From contig NZ_FQVA01000001.1 in the NCBI RefSeq assembly GCF_900129095.1, positions 744,001-808,000 on the forward strand: a stretch of DNA of 64,000 nucleotides, in the 5' to 3' direction. Every line of letters begins with the position of its first letter. Position 1 is the stretch's first letter. This stretch comes from Microbulbifer donghaiensis (GTDB lineage Bacteria; Pseudomonadota; Gammaproteobacteria; Pseudomonadales; Cellvibrionaceae). Shown in pieces: positions 10,027 to 18,008 of the stretch. Both the position numbers and the translations under genes were made by a program. The notes below the pieces were generated by a model, which ran no database searches, was not told the origin of the DNA, and saw only the letters and a list, made by a program, of their open reading frames with translations.

Positions 10027-10449
10027 ATGCGAACTGTATTTTTCTTTTCCCTATTCTCACTCCTTGCAGCAACCGCGACCGCCGATACGGTAACCAGCCA
10101 AATCAAAGGCTGCTCAACCATCAAGGCAGATGCCGAACGCCTGCAATGCTACGACGCACTGAGCGACTCCCTGGAACAGCGTGCCAAAGCGAACTTTGGC
10201 CAGGAGCAGCAGCAAGTCGTCGAGGAGGCGCCCGAGTCCATCGAGGCGACCATTACCCAGATTGACAAAGCCGCCCACGGCAAGCTGTTGATTACCCTCG
10301 ACAACGGCCAGGTGTGGCGCCAGAACGACAGCGGCCGCGTGAACTGGAAGAGCGGGGACACGGTCACCGTAGAGCGCGCGCTGTTTGGCTCCTTCCTGAT
10401 GAAGCCCGTAGAAGGTGGTCGCAGCCTGCGTGTCAAACGGGTTCGGTAA
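10027..10449 (+). CDS. Exported protein of unknown function with conserved Cys pair
   Basis: 140 aa starting at the ATG at 10027 (MRTVFFFSLFSLLAATATA), a clean Sec signal peptide probably cut at ATA-DT. The mature part has CSTIKADAERLQCYDAL, a short helix with two cysteines seen in small gammaproteobacterial periplasmic proteins. Then comes a beta-rich module (about residues 80-140), including ITLDNGQVWRQNDSG and GDTVTVER, that looks like a small barrel. No enzymatic motif is visible. An upstream in-frame extension is rejected because it would bury the signal peptide. Confidence 0.75.
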   Translation: MRTVFFFSLFSLLAATATADTVTSQIKGCSTIKADAERLQCYDALSDSLEQRAKANFGQEQQQVVEEAPESIEATITQIDKAAHGKLLITLDNGQVWRQNDSGRVNWKSGDTVTVERALFGSFLMKPVEGGRSLRVKRVR

Positions 10450-10968
10450 GCCACCCCATATTGTCCCGCGCCGCCACACTCGCAATCGACTCGCAAGCCT
10501 CCCAGTTTGAACTGGTGAGAGCCACCGCTGCCCTGGCGGCGCGGTGGTGGCCACAGGCAAGCGCAAACAGAGCCGGGCTCTCGATACAACACTGGAACTG
10601 GTTGGTCGCTGGATTCGCTTGCGTCTGCCGGCCCAGCTGCAGTTCCGCGGAAGCGAACTGCGCACTCGCGGCAGCTCTACGCCAAGCCCCCGCCGGCTCG
10701 GTTTACAACCATTCAGTGCTGCCATCGGCGTCCTGCGAGCGGCCGAATACATCGACTTTACCTTCGACAGCCGCGCAGCAGCTGAAGCGGCTCGCGCCGC
10801 GTTCGCTGTAGACGGCTGGGCGAACAATAAAAACCCATCAGTCAGAGATAGTAAGGCGCAGCTTTCCACCCTCATCTATATTCAAAAAGGAATCAGGCGC
10901 CACGTGACTGCCGCCCGTCGAGGGGGCGATCGCGGGCCGTTCACACAGCCAACAAAAGGTTTACTCTC
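10450..10968. other. 519-base stretch without a confident gene
   Basis: All frames are at least partly open because of high GC. One plus-strand reading frame (from GTG codons at about 10541/10544 to 11011) contains protein-like segments such as LELVGRWIRLRLPAQL and EYIDFTFDSRAAAEAA. However, it runs on into the start of the sigma-factor gene and has no clear ribosome site. It may be a decayed or unrecognised gene. The last 100 bases presumably hold the promoter of the sigma-factor gene. Confidence 0.4.
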
Positions 10969-12123
10969 TTGTCCCGAGAAAATTTTTACTCAAGGGATGA
11001 AGCATGGCTGAAGGACACAGACGAACCCCTCTCCGGTGAAATTCCTGCGGAGGATGCTTCCGGGCGCGCCAGTGCCAGCGGTACTGAACCAGACGCCCCC
11101 GAAGCACCGGCAGCGGAAGAGCCGATGGCGGAAAGCGGCAGCACGCCGATGCAGAACTATCTCAAGCATCTGTATCGGCTGGAATTGCTGACCCCGGAAG
11201 AGGAACACACCACCACCTGTCTACTCAGGGACCTGGAAGACAAGCTGATTGCGCTCCTGCAGAAACGCGGCGTCGAACTGGTCGAGTTGCGCAGCGAGGG
11301 CGTGGAGCAGCGCGGCAGTACCGGGGCTTACGATCACGGCCTGATCATCGCCCGCGCCGAAGAGCTACTCGCCTCGGACAAACTCCCCCGGCGGGACCGC
11401 AGCTCCATGCAGAGCCTGCTGCGCCGCTTTCAGGCGCAGCGCAAGAAACTGATCCAGTGCAACCTGCGACTGGTCATCGCGATTGCCAAGCGCTTCCGCA
11501 ATCCCTCGGTACCTTTCATTGATCTGATTCAGGAAGGCAACGTGGGATTGATGAAGGCCATAGAGCGCTTCAAGCCGCAAATGGGCTACCGTTTTTCCAC
11601 CTACGCCTACTGGTGGATACAGCAGGAGATTCAGCTGGCGCTGCGGCGTAACGAGGATCTGGTGCGCCAGCCTGCCAATGTGCAGGACGACCTGCGCGCA
11701 ATTTATCGCGCCATCGGTGACGTGCGCGCAGACGGGCTACCCGCCTCCGACGAAAACCTGGCGAAGCACACCGGCCTGGATCTGGAGCGTATTCAAAGCC
11801 TGTTGAAGCTGCCGGGGCCCACTGGTTCACTGGACGACCCCGTAGCAGACGACCAGAGCAGCACGCGACTGGATTATGCGCCGGCGGATGAGCTCTACAA
11901 CACCGATGAACTGGTCACCAACCAGGAGCTGGCCCAGCGGCTGCGTGAAGCGGTAGCGCGCCTGCCAGCGCGCCAGCGAACGGTACTGAACCTGCGCTAC
12001 GGCCTCCTCTCTGATCGCGACTGCTCTTTCCGGGTCATCGGCGAACAGCTCGGACTGAGCCAGGAGCGCGCGCGCCAGCTGCACTCGGACGCACTGCGCC
12101 AACTCAAGCGACAGTGGCGCTGA
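10969..12123 (+). CDS. Group 2 sigma-70-family factor (RpoS/RpoD-like), divergent
   Basis: 384 aa from a TTG start with AAAAGG eight bases upstream; the first in-frame ATG would begin at residue 53. After an acidic low-complexity head (20-55) come regions 1.2/2.1 from about 60. NLRLVIAIAKRF (165-176) and FIDLIQEGNVGLMKAIERF (183-201) are core regions 2.1-2.2, YAYWWIQQEI (212-221) is region 2.3-2.4, followed by region 3 and a region 4 helix-turn-helix RVIGEQLGLSQERARQL. Region 4.2 and the -10 contact helix differ from canonical RpoS or RpoD, and it is not next to nlpD, so it may be an additional alternative sigma factor. Confidence 0.85.
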   Translation: MSRENFYSRDEAWLKDTDEPLSGEIPAEDASGRASASGTEPDAPEAPAAEEPMAESGSTPMQNYLKHLYRLELLTPEEEHTTTCLLRDLEDKLIALLQKRGVELVELRSEGVEQRGSTGAYDHGLIIARAEELLASDKLPRRDRSSMQSLLRRFQAQRKKLIQCNLRLVIAIAKRFRNPSVPFIDLIQEGNVGLMKAIERFKPQMGYRFSTYAYWWIQQEIQLALRRNEDLVRQPANVQDDLRAIYRAIGDVRADGLPASDENLAKHTGLDLERIQSLLKLPGPTGSLDDPVADDQSSTRLDYAPADELYNTDELVTNQELAQRLREAVARLPARQRTVLNLRYGLLSDRDCSFRVIGEQLGLSQERARQLHSDALRQLKRQWR

Positions 12124-12221
12124 TCTTCTCGCCGGTGACAGGCCGCAGGAATTGCGCTTGTCATCGGCAGATATCCCGCTAGGCTTATCCTCTGATTCAA
12201 GACTGGATTAAGCGATAAGTC

Positions 12222-12815
12222 ATGGGCAGATTTTTTGCCGCAGCACCTGCTTCCAGGGCAGTCAGGACCGCCCTGCTCGTCCTCACGACGACTCTCTGTA
12301 ATTTTTTTGTCATATCCGCAGCGCGCGCAGAGCACGAGCTGATTGTCAGTGCGGGCAAGGGCCTCGGTGATGCACTGATCCAGCAGAAATCCATTTCTGC
12401 AGCAGAAATGGTTGGCCTCAATTACTCGTATCTATTTTCGGATTTTCAGGGCGGACCCGGCTATTGGCAGTGGTGGGCGCAGGGCAGCTATTCGCGCATG
12501 CGCCTCGATTACCGCGGCGAGCAGCAACACCAAAATATATTCGAGCTGAAACCGCTACTGCGATGGTATCCGCAGCGGGATCCCTACGGACTTTTTGGTG
12601 AGGTCGGCGTCGGCGCAGCCTACCTGACCAACAAAAGCTTCGGCGACATTGAACTGACGACAAAGCCGAATTTTGCCCTGCACTTTGCCGGCGGCTATCA
12701 CCTGCGCAACGGATACACCCTGTCTCTGCGCTACAGTCATTTCTCCAATGCCTATACCAACACGCCGAATCCTGGATTTGATTTCGCATCACTAAACGGG
12801 CACTTCAACTTCTAG
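12222..12815 (+). CDS. pagL: PagL-type lipid A 3-O-deacylase (acyloxyacyl hydrolase)
   Basis: Outer-membrane beta-barrel enzyme that removes the 3-linked acyl chain of lipid A. The 197-aa precursor has a signal peptide ending near ISAARA. The C-terminal part holds the family hallmark LRYSHFSNA, with catalytic His173 and Ser175 and the conserved Asn176. PNPGFD follows, and the protein ends in the aromatic residue Phe, typical of outer-membrane barrels. Pairwise aromatic beta-strands fill the middle. Length fits a PagL 8-stranded barrel. It stands alone between the sigma factor and a glycosyltransferase. Confidence 0.85.
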   Translation: MGRFFAAAPASRAVRTALLVLTTTLCNFFVISAARAEHELIVSAGKGLGDALIQQKSISAAEMVGLNYSYLFSDFQGGPGYWQWWAQGSYSRMRLDYRGEQQHQNIFELKPLLRWYPQRDPYGLFGEVGVGAAYLTNKSFGDIELTTKPNFALHFAGGYHLRNGYTLSLRYSHFSNAYTNTPNPGFDFASLNGHFNF

Positions 12816-12950
12816 CGACAGGTGCGTACAGTACCCATCGCCTGACTTTTCGCGGTAGTCACACCATCGCGCGCGATCATTTTTGGCATATCCCACATCG
12901 CCAAACAGTCACAATTCAATCAAATTTCTGTAACAGCCCCACGACAATAT

Positions 12951-12972
12951 ACCCCAATAAAAATATGGGGGT
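12951..12972 (+). promoter_or_regulatory. Hairpin covering the ribosome site of the following glycosyltransferase
   Basis: ACCCC at 12951-12955 can pair with GGGGT at 12968-12972, and that right arm is the purine-rich ribosome site of the gene starting at 12976. Sequestration of the site, and hence translational control, is inferred. Confidence 0.35.
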
Positions 12973-12975
12973 TAT

Positions 12976-14085
12976 ATGGACGCTAACCGTTCGGCGCCAG
13001 AAACGGACAGCCAGTCGAGCGCCTATTCATCCGCGTCTTCACGCGCGGAAATGAAGCAGTCGCGTGAACAGGATATACGCAGCATCTGCCACCTGGTCGC
13101 CAGTCGCGAACACGGTGAGATGGAGCAGCATGTGGCGGATCTTTCCCGCTGGCAGGCGCTCAATACCGACGCCCGGATCTCCGTCATCGCACATCCGCGA
13201 TATCGGTACACGCTGCACGAACGGGTAAAGTTCATCCCGCTCAATACCGATCGCAGCCGCCATCACCCGACGCTGGTGTGGCGCCTCGCCAACCATATCC
13301 GTGCCGGCGAATACCAGATCGCCCATGGACACGGCAGCAAGTCTGCGCAACTACTCGCCGCGGTACAGAAATATACCGAGGCACAGCAGGTCATCACCCG
13401 CCACAATGTCCGCCACCCGCGGGACAAGCTGGCCAGCGCCTTTTCGGCGCGTATCGCTGTCAGCCGCTCAACTGTCGCCAACTCGCGGCTGGACTGGAAT
13501 ATCATTCCCAATGGAGTCGATGTCTCCGCAAAGGATAGTGAGGCGTCGCCGGAAGTCCGGTTGCATGCCGCCCCCCGCATTCTGGTCGCGACACGCCTAC
13601 TGCGGCTAAAAGGCATGGATGCACTGCTGGGAGCACTGGCAAAACTGCCGGAGATTCATCTGACGGTAATCGGCGACGGGCCAGACAAGGTGGAATTGAA
13701 GCGCCTCAGCGAAAAACTTGGCCTCACTGATCGTGTCAATTTTGTCGGTTATACCGATGAGATTGCGGCATTTATCCGCGCTGCCGATCTTTTACTGATT
13801 CCGTCGCCCGGCGAAACCACGCTCTACACATTGATTGAGGCCTTGCTGAACCGCTGCCCGGTCGCCTCTGCCCACAGTACATACGCCGAGGAATATATTC
13901 CGCCCGACTACCTGCTGAATAATCTCGAGCCAGAGCACCTGGCAGAGAAACTGGCGTTCGCCCTTCGGGATGGGAACAAGTTACTGTGTGACTTCGCACC
14001 CGTGTTCGCACGTGCGGCAAACGAACTGACGCTGGAACAGATGGCCCGCTCGACCTGGCAGGTCTACCAAAAACTGCAGCCCTGA
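12976..14085 (+). CDS. GT4-type glycosyltransferase
   Basis: 369 aa, GT-B fold. The N-terminal domain includes HLVASREHGEMEQHVADL and HGHGSKSAQLLAA. The linker IIPNGVDVS precedes the C-terminal nucleotide-sugar domain with ILVATRLLRLKGMDALL, IGDGPDKVEL and PSPGETTLYTLIEALLNRCP, which carries the family EX7E pattern. There is no signal peptide, so it acts at the cytoplasmic membrane face, probably on lipopolysaccharide or capsule. It converges with a second GT4 gene at 14197-15300. The first 25 residues are Ser-rich and may not be part of the fold. Confidence 0.85.
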   Translation: MDANRSAPETDSQSSAYSSASSRAEMKQSREQDIRSICHLVASREHGEMEQHVADLSRWQALNTDARISVIAHPRYRYTLHERVKFIPLNTDRSRHHPTLVWRLANHIRAGEYQIAHGHGSKSAQLLAAVQKYTEAQQVITRHNVRHPRDKLASAFSARIAVSRSTVANSRLDWNIIPNGVDVSAKDSEASPEVRLHAAPRILVATRLLRLKGMDALLGALAKLPEIHLTVIGDGPDKVELKRLSEKLGLTDRVNFVGYTDEIAAFIRAADLLLIPSPGETTLYTLIEALLNRCPVASAHSTYAEEYIPPDYLLNNLEPEHLAEKLAFALRDGNKLLCDFAPVFARAANELTLEQMARSTWQVYQKLQP

Positions 14086-14196
14086 TGGCGTCTTTCCGAA
14101 AAATACTTTAGCGCGAAAACCGGTATCGATGGCGGCTGCGCATTAACAGCATCAGATCGGATTGATAGAAGCATTCCGTCATATAGGCGTTTGAGG

Positions 14197-15300
14197 TCAG
14201 ACCGTTTCGCACAGTTCGCGATAAACAGCCAGCGTCTTGGCCGCCGAATCCTCGTGGCTGAAACCACGAAAGGCGATCGGCTGGGGGCGCGCTAGAATCT
14301 GCAGGCTGGCCTGCACCAGGGCGTCCATATTGTTGCGTGCAACCAGTCCCTGAGGAAAGCACTGCTGCAGCACTTCCGCCGCGCCGCCATCTTCATAGGC
14401 GATTACCGGACAATTCATCGCCAGGGCTTCGGCAGCTATGATCGCGCTGCTATCGTTGTCCGCACTGAACTGGTAAGTGATCTGCGAGCTGGCGTACAAC
14501 TCCCGCATATCGCGTCGCTCACCGAGAAACAGCACCTTGTCGCTCAGCCCCAGGTCCAGTGCCTGCTGCTCCAGTTTTCGCGCATATTTCTCGCCATCCT
14601 TACCCGCGGAGCCGACCACGAGCCCGAATACGTCCTCGCGCTGTCTGGACAGCGTTGCAAGCACCTGCAGGAAAGTAGCCTGTTCGTTCTCCGGCGACAG
14701 GGATGCCGGCATCAGCAACCAGTTCTTCCCCTCCAATTGCGGATAATGGTTAAGCAGGCGCAATTGCCAGTGACCGGAGATAGGGGCCTGGCGATCAAAC
14801 TCTCTGGTATTCACACCGCGGTGAACGACCTGCGGCGAAGTGCGCAAATTATGCCCGCAGCGCTCCTGCAGTTGATCGGCCATCCGCCGCGAAGTCGCAA
14901 TGACACGCTCACCGGAAGCGATGATTCCGTTGTGAGAGTTTCTCGGGTAAATATCCGCTGCACCGGTGACAAGCCGCGGGCGCAACTCTTCCGGCATACC
15001 GCGCCAGGCGCGCAGGGTTATCCGGGCGGGGATATACGAATTGACATGAACGACGTCAGCTTGCAGTTCCTGCAGGAGACGGCGCAGCCGCCCCGCCAGC
15101 CTCAGGGACCATACAGATTTTTTTTGGAAGGGCATCTGAATATGCTGGCTGCCGCGCAATGTCAGGCGCGCAACCAACTCACCACCACCGGAAATCACGA
15201 TGGACTCATGCCCCAACCGGACCAACTCATGGGCAAAATCCACTGCCGCCTTGCCCGCAATATCCGCCTCAAGATCAGGCAATATTTGTACGATTTTCAA
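14197..15300 (-). CDS. GT4-type glycosyltransferase
   Basis: 367 aa from a TTG start at 15300 (MKIVQILPDLEADIAGKAAV), chosen because the typical GT-B N-terminal strand begins there and GGTGG precedes it. The donor-binding half has LLMPASLSPENEQATFL, VVGSAGKDGEKYARKL and SAIIAAEALAMNCPVIAYEDGG, the EX7E-like motif with a DGG end. A role in surface polysaccharide or LPS core assembly is inferred from family and from the neighbouring lipid A enzyme. It is not obviously in an operon. Confidence 0.83.
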   Translation of the reverse strand: MKIVQILPDLEADIAGKAAVDFAHELVRLGHESIVISGGGELVARLTLRGSQHIQMPFQKKSVWSLRLAGRLRRLLQELQADVVHVNSYIPARITLRAWRGMPEELRPRLVTGAADIYPRNSHNGIIASGERVIATSRRMADQLQERCGHNLRTSPQVVHRGVNTREFDRQAPISGHWQLRLLNHYPQLEGKNWLLMPASLSPENEQATFLQVLATLSRQREDVFGLVVGSAGKDGEKYARKLEQQALDLGLSDKVLFLGERRDMRELYASSQITYQFSADNDSSAIIAAEALAMNCPVIAYEDGGAAEVLQQCFPQGLVARNNMDALVQASLQILARPQPIAFRGFSHEDSAAKTLAVYRELCETV

Positions 15301-15539
15301 TCAACCACCGTGAACTCAGTGAAATCTGAACTATTCTGCAACCCTTCCACACCCGCGCCCAGTGCATTTCGCACAAAACTCAATTCCGCCATGGGATTTA
15401 GCGGCCGAAGCACAGACTCAGTTGGCAACCAAGCTCCCTTTAAGCCCCCTTTAAGCTCCTTGCGGCGCGGCAGTCGGCAGGTAGCCTCGTCAGATGGGTG
15501 CTAAGATGATACGTCAGTCGCCACCTTCAGGAAATATGA

Positions 15540-16430
15540 ATGCCAAACCGTTACCTTTTGCAGCCATTACTTGCCTTTTTCCTGTTGTTCGCCGCAGTCG
15601 CCAATGCGGCGGAAAACGATCGGGGTATTTTCTGGCGGGCGGACAAGGCGGGCCAAACCATTTTCCTTCTCGGCTCCGTGCACCTGGCCACCGCCGATTT
15701 CTACCCGCTGCGCTCGCAAATCGAACGCGCCTACGCCGAGAGTGATGCCCTCGTCGTGGAAGCCGATATCGTTGCCGCAGAGAGCGATATGGCACTTCAA
15801 CAGCAGATAATGCTGGAATCGCTTTACCAGGGGGATCGCAGCCTGCGCGATGACCTGTCACCCGCCGTGTACCAGCAGCTTCGATCCTGGCTTCAGCAGC
15901 GCCGGCTACCGGAACCGGTGTTTGTTCGCCAACGCCCGGCCATCGCCATGATCTCTATCAGCATGGTGGAAATGCAGGCCCTGGGACTGGACCCCCGACT
16001 GGGCATCGATCGCCATTTCCTCAAGAAAGCCAAACGTGATGGCAAGCCGATCGTGGAACTCGAAGGTGTACTGCAGCAGTTACAGCTGTTGAATGACCTG
16101 GAAAATCCGAGCTTGTTACTGCAGCAGACACTGGAACAATTGGAGGATATGCAGACTTTTGTGCCGCGTATGACCAGCGCCTGGAAACGTGGCGATGGCG
16201 AAGCCCTGTACCAACTCATTATCGCCGACAGCCTGCAAGAACACCCCGAATACCGGCCGCTCTACGAGACGCTATTTTTTCGGCGCAACCGCGCAATGGC
16301 AGAAAAAATTGCGGGCAGCTCACCCACATACAAATCACTGTTTGTCGTCGTCGGCGCCGGCCATTTACTCGGTGATGAAAGTGTCATTGCCCTGCTGAGA
16401 AAGCAGGGGTACGAATTGCAACGGCTGTGA
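15540..16430 (+). CDS. TraB/GumN family exported protein
   Basis: 296 aa with a Sec signal peptide (MPNRYLLQPLLAFFLLFAAVANA). The fold carries the TraB/GumN hallmarks: IFLLGSVHLATADFYPL at the start of the mature part, VVEADI, LGIDRHFLKKAKRDGKPIVELEG, and the terminal VVVGAGHLLGDESVIALL. Conserved His and Glu residues suggest a metal-dependent hydrolase related to Tiki proteases, but the activity of bacterial GumN proteins is not settled. AGGAAA precedes the start. It stands alone. Confidence 0.85.
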   Translation: MPNRYLLQPLLAFFLLFAAVANAAENDRGIFWRADKAGQTIFLLGSVHLATADFYPLRSQIERAYAESDALVVEADIVAAESDMALQQQIMLESLYQGDRSLRDDLSPAVYQQLRSWLQQRRLPEPVFVRQRPAIAMISISMVEMQALGLDPRLGIDRHFLKKAKRDGKPIVELEGVLQQLQLLNDLENPSLLLQQTLEQLEDMQTFVPRMTSAWKRGDGEALYQLIIADSLQEHPEYRPLYETLFFRRNRAMAEKIAGSSPTYKSLFVVVGAGHLLGDESVIALLRKQGYELQRL

Positions 16431-16577
16431 TCCCCTTCTTGGCACGCCCCGCAACAAACTGATATTAATTATTTGTTGAATTGGCCGAGCGGCAAGGCGA
16501 CGCCTCCTGTTATTGCTAAACTCGAAAAGCATCGTTTACCCAAGCAGTGGCAGGGTTGGCATACAGGGAGGTATTCA

Positions 16578-17852
16578 ATGTGCCGCTTCGCTTTAATATG
16601 CGCCTTGGTCGGCGCGTCCATTATCCATCCAGCGCTGGCCGACGAGGCGGAAACCAAAGGCGGACTGAAAATCACCTCGGATGACGGCAACTTCTCCGCC
16701 GAGTTAGGCGGCCGCATCCACTTTGACACCTACCTATTCGACCGGGATATCGAAGACCCTGTCAGCACTACCGAATTTCGCCGCGCCCGGCTGGCCATGA
16801 AAGGCAAATTGTGGGAGTGGGAATACAAGCTGGAACGGGACTTCGCCTCCAGCGGCACCGGCGGAATGCGCGACGTCTATATCGCCACCGAGGTCCTGGG
16901 CGGCAAACTGACCATCGGCAACTTCAAGCCCTACCGCTCCATCAACGAGCTGACCAGCTCCAATGAAATCACAATGATGGAGCGTTCCTTCGCCTCAGCC
17001 AGCGGTATCTACGCCGATCGTGGACGGCAACAGGGTGTCGGCTGGCTCACGCACTGGGACTGCTATACCTTTGGCGCCATGGCGTTCAACTTGCGCGATC
17101 CCGGCGGGCCGCGCAATGAGGGCGTCGGCGCCGCCGGGCGCTTTACCTGGGCGCCGGTCAATGACGAAATCAGTACGCTGCACCTGGGGATTTACGGAAG
17201 CTACGAAAACGCCAACCGCAACTCGAATCCGCTGGTGGCAGATGTCAGTTACGCGGGGCGGCGCGGCCCCAGCCAGCTCATATCACTGACGCCGGGCGAC
17301 CGGGAGTTTTTCTTTGATGATTTCGTCGATGATGAGTTTTTCTTCGGCGAACACGGCGGCAGCGTTGGCACCATAGGGCTGGAACTGGCCGGGACCTATG
17401 GTCCGCTGTACGGGCAGGCGGAGTATGTTTATGGGGATTTTGACGGGGACTACTTCCTGTCCGAAGAGGTCTTCGACGATTTCTTCGGCGCGCCACCAAC
17501 CTTCGACTGCGACCCGGATTTTGGTTGCTTTATCGGCGGCCAGGATGTGCGCACCTGGTATGTCATGGGGAGCTGGGTGATTACCGGTGAACACAAGCCC
17601 TACGACAGCAAAAAAGGCGTGTTCAAGTCAGTAAAACCACACAGCGACTGGGGTGCCTGGGAACTCACTGCGCGCTACGAAACCATCGAGAACAAGGATA
17701 TCCGCAAGCTGGAAGCGAGCAACCTGCGACTCGGGGTCAACTTCTACTTCAACCCGCGAGTGCGCTTTATGTTCAATATTGTATTGGGAGATGATGACTT
17801 TACCGGCGACGACACCAACCAAATGGCGTTTCGCGCCCAGGCAAGCTGGTGA
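16578..17852 (+). CDS. Phosphate-selective-porin (OprO/P)-type outer membrane protein
   Basis: 424-aa precursor. The ATG at 16578 follows GGGAGG at ideal spacing and starts a signal peptide, MCRFALICALVGASIIHPALA; an upstream TTG extension is rejected. The mature protein has the OprP-type opening GGRIHFDTYLFDRD, then FRRARLAMKGKLWEWEYKLERDFA and GNFKPYRSINELTSSNEITMMER, the conserved porin O/P motif. It ends in FRAQASW, a C-terminal aromatic for barrel assembly. Two very acidic loops rich in Asp and Phe (about residues 240-260 and 295-310) argue against simple phosphate selectivity. The stop codon is the first part of an inverted-repeat element. Confidence 0.85.
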   Translation: MCRFALICALVGASIIHPALADEAETKGGLKITSDDGNFSAELGGRIHFDTYLFDRDIEDPVSTTEFRRARLAMKGKLWEWEYKLERDFASSGTGGMRDVYIATEVLGGKLTIGNFKPYRSINELTSSNEITMMERSFASASGIYADRGRQQGVGWLTHWDCYTFGAMAFNLRDPGGPRNEGVGAAGRFTWAPVNDEISTLHLGIYGSYENANRNSNPLVADVSYAGRRGPSQLISLTPGDREFFFDDFVDDEFFFGEHGGSVGTIGLELAGTYGPLYGQAEYVYGDFDGDYFLSEEVFDDFFGAPPTFDCDPDFGCFIGGQDVRTWYVMGSWVITGEHKPYDSKKGVFKSVKPHSDWGAWELTARYETIENKDIRKLEASNLRLGVNFYFNPRVRFMFNIVLGDDDFTGDDTNQMAFRAQASW

Positions 17853-18004
17853 TGCGGAATGCGGAATGCAGAATGCGGAACAGCGTGTGGCACCCGGGCC
17901 TAACCGCCGAGCCGCCCCTTGCGAAACTTGGGCGCGGCCCCCGCTCCAGCGGAATACACGATGCTCATTCGCGTATTCCGCACTCGTCATTCCGCATTCC
18001 GCAT
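17852..18004. repeat. 153-base inverted-repeat element between convergent genes
   Basis: A perfect 17-base inverted repeat, left arm 17852-17868 and right arm 17988-18004, encloses 119 bases. The arms are made of tandem GGAATGC units, and the pairing continues imperfectly inward. The left end begins at the last base of the porin stop codon and the right end is five bases from the stop of the indolepyruvate oxidoreductase gene. It may be a small non-autonomous element that now serves as a shared terminator. Confidence 0.7.
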
Positions 18005-18008
18005 TTCT

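Noticed and set aside
10544-11011. Possible gene of 155 codons before the sigma factor
   Set aside because: Some protein-like segments, but it reads through the sigma-factor start, lacks a ribosome site and has no recognisable family. Kept only as a note on the spacer.
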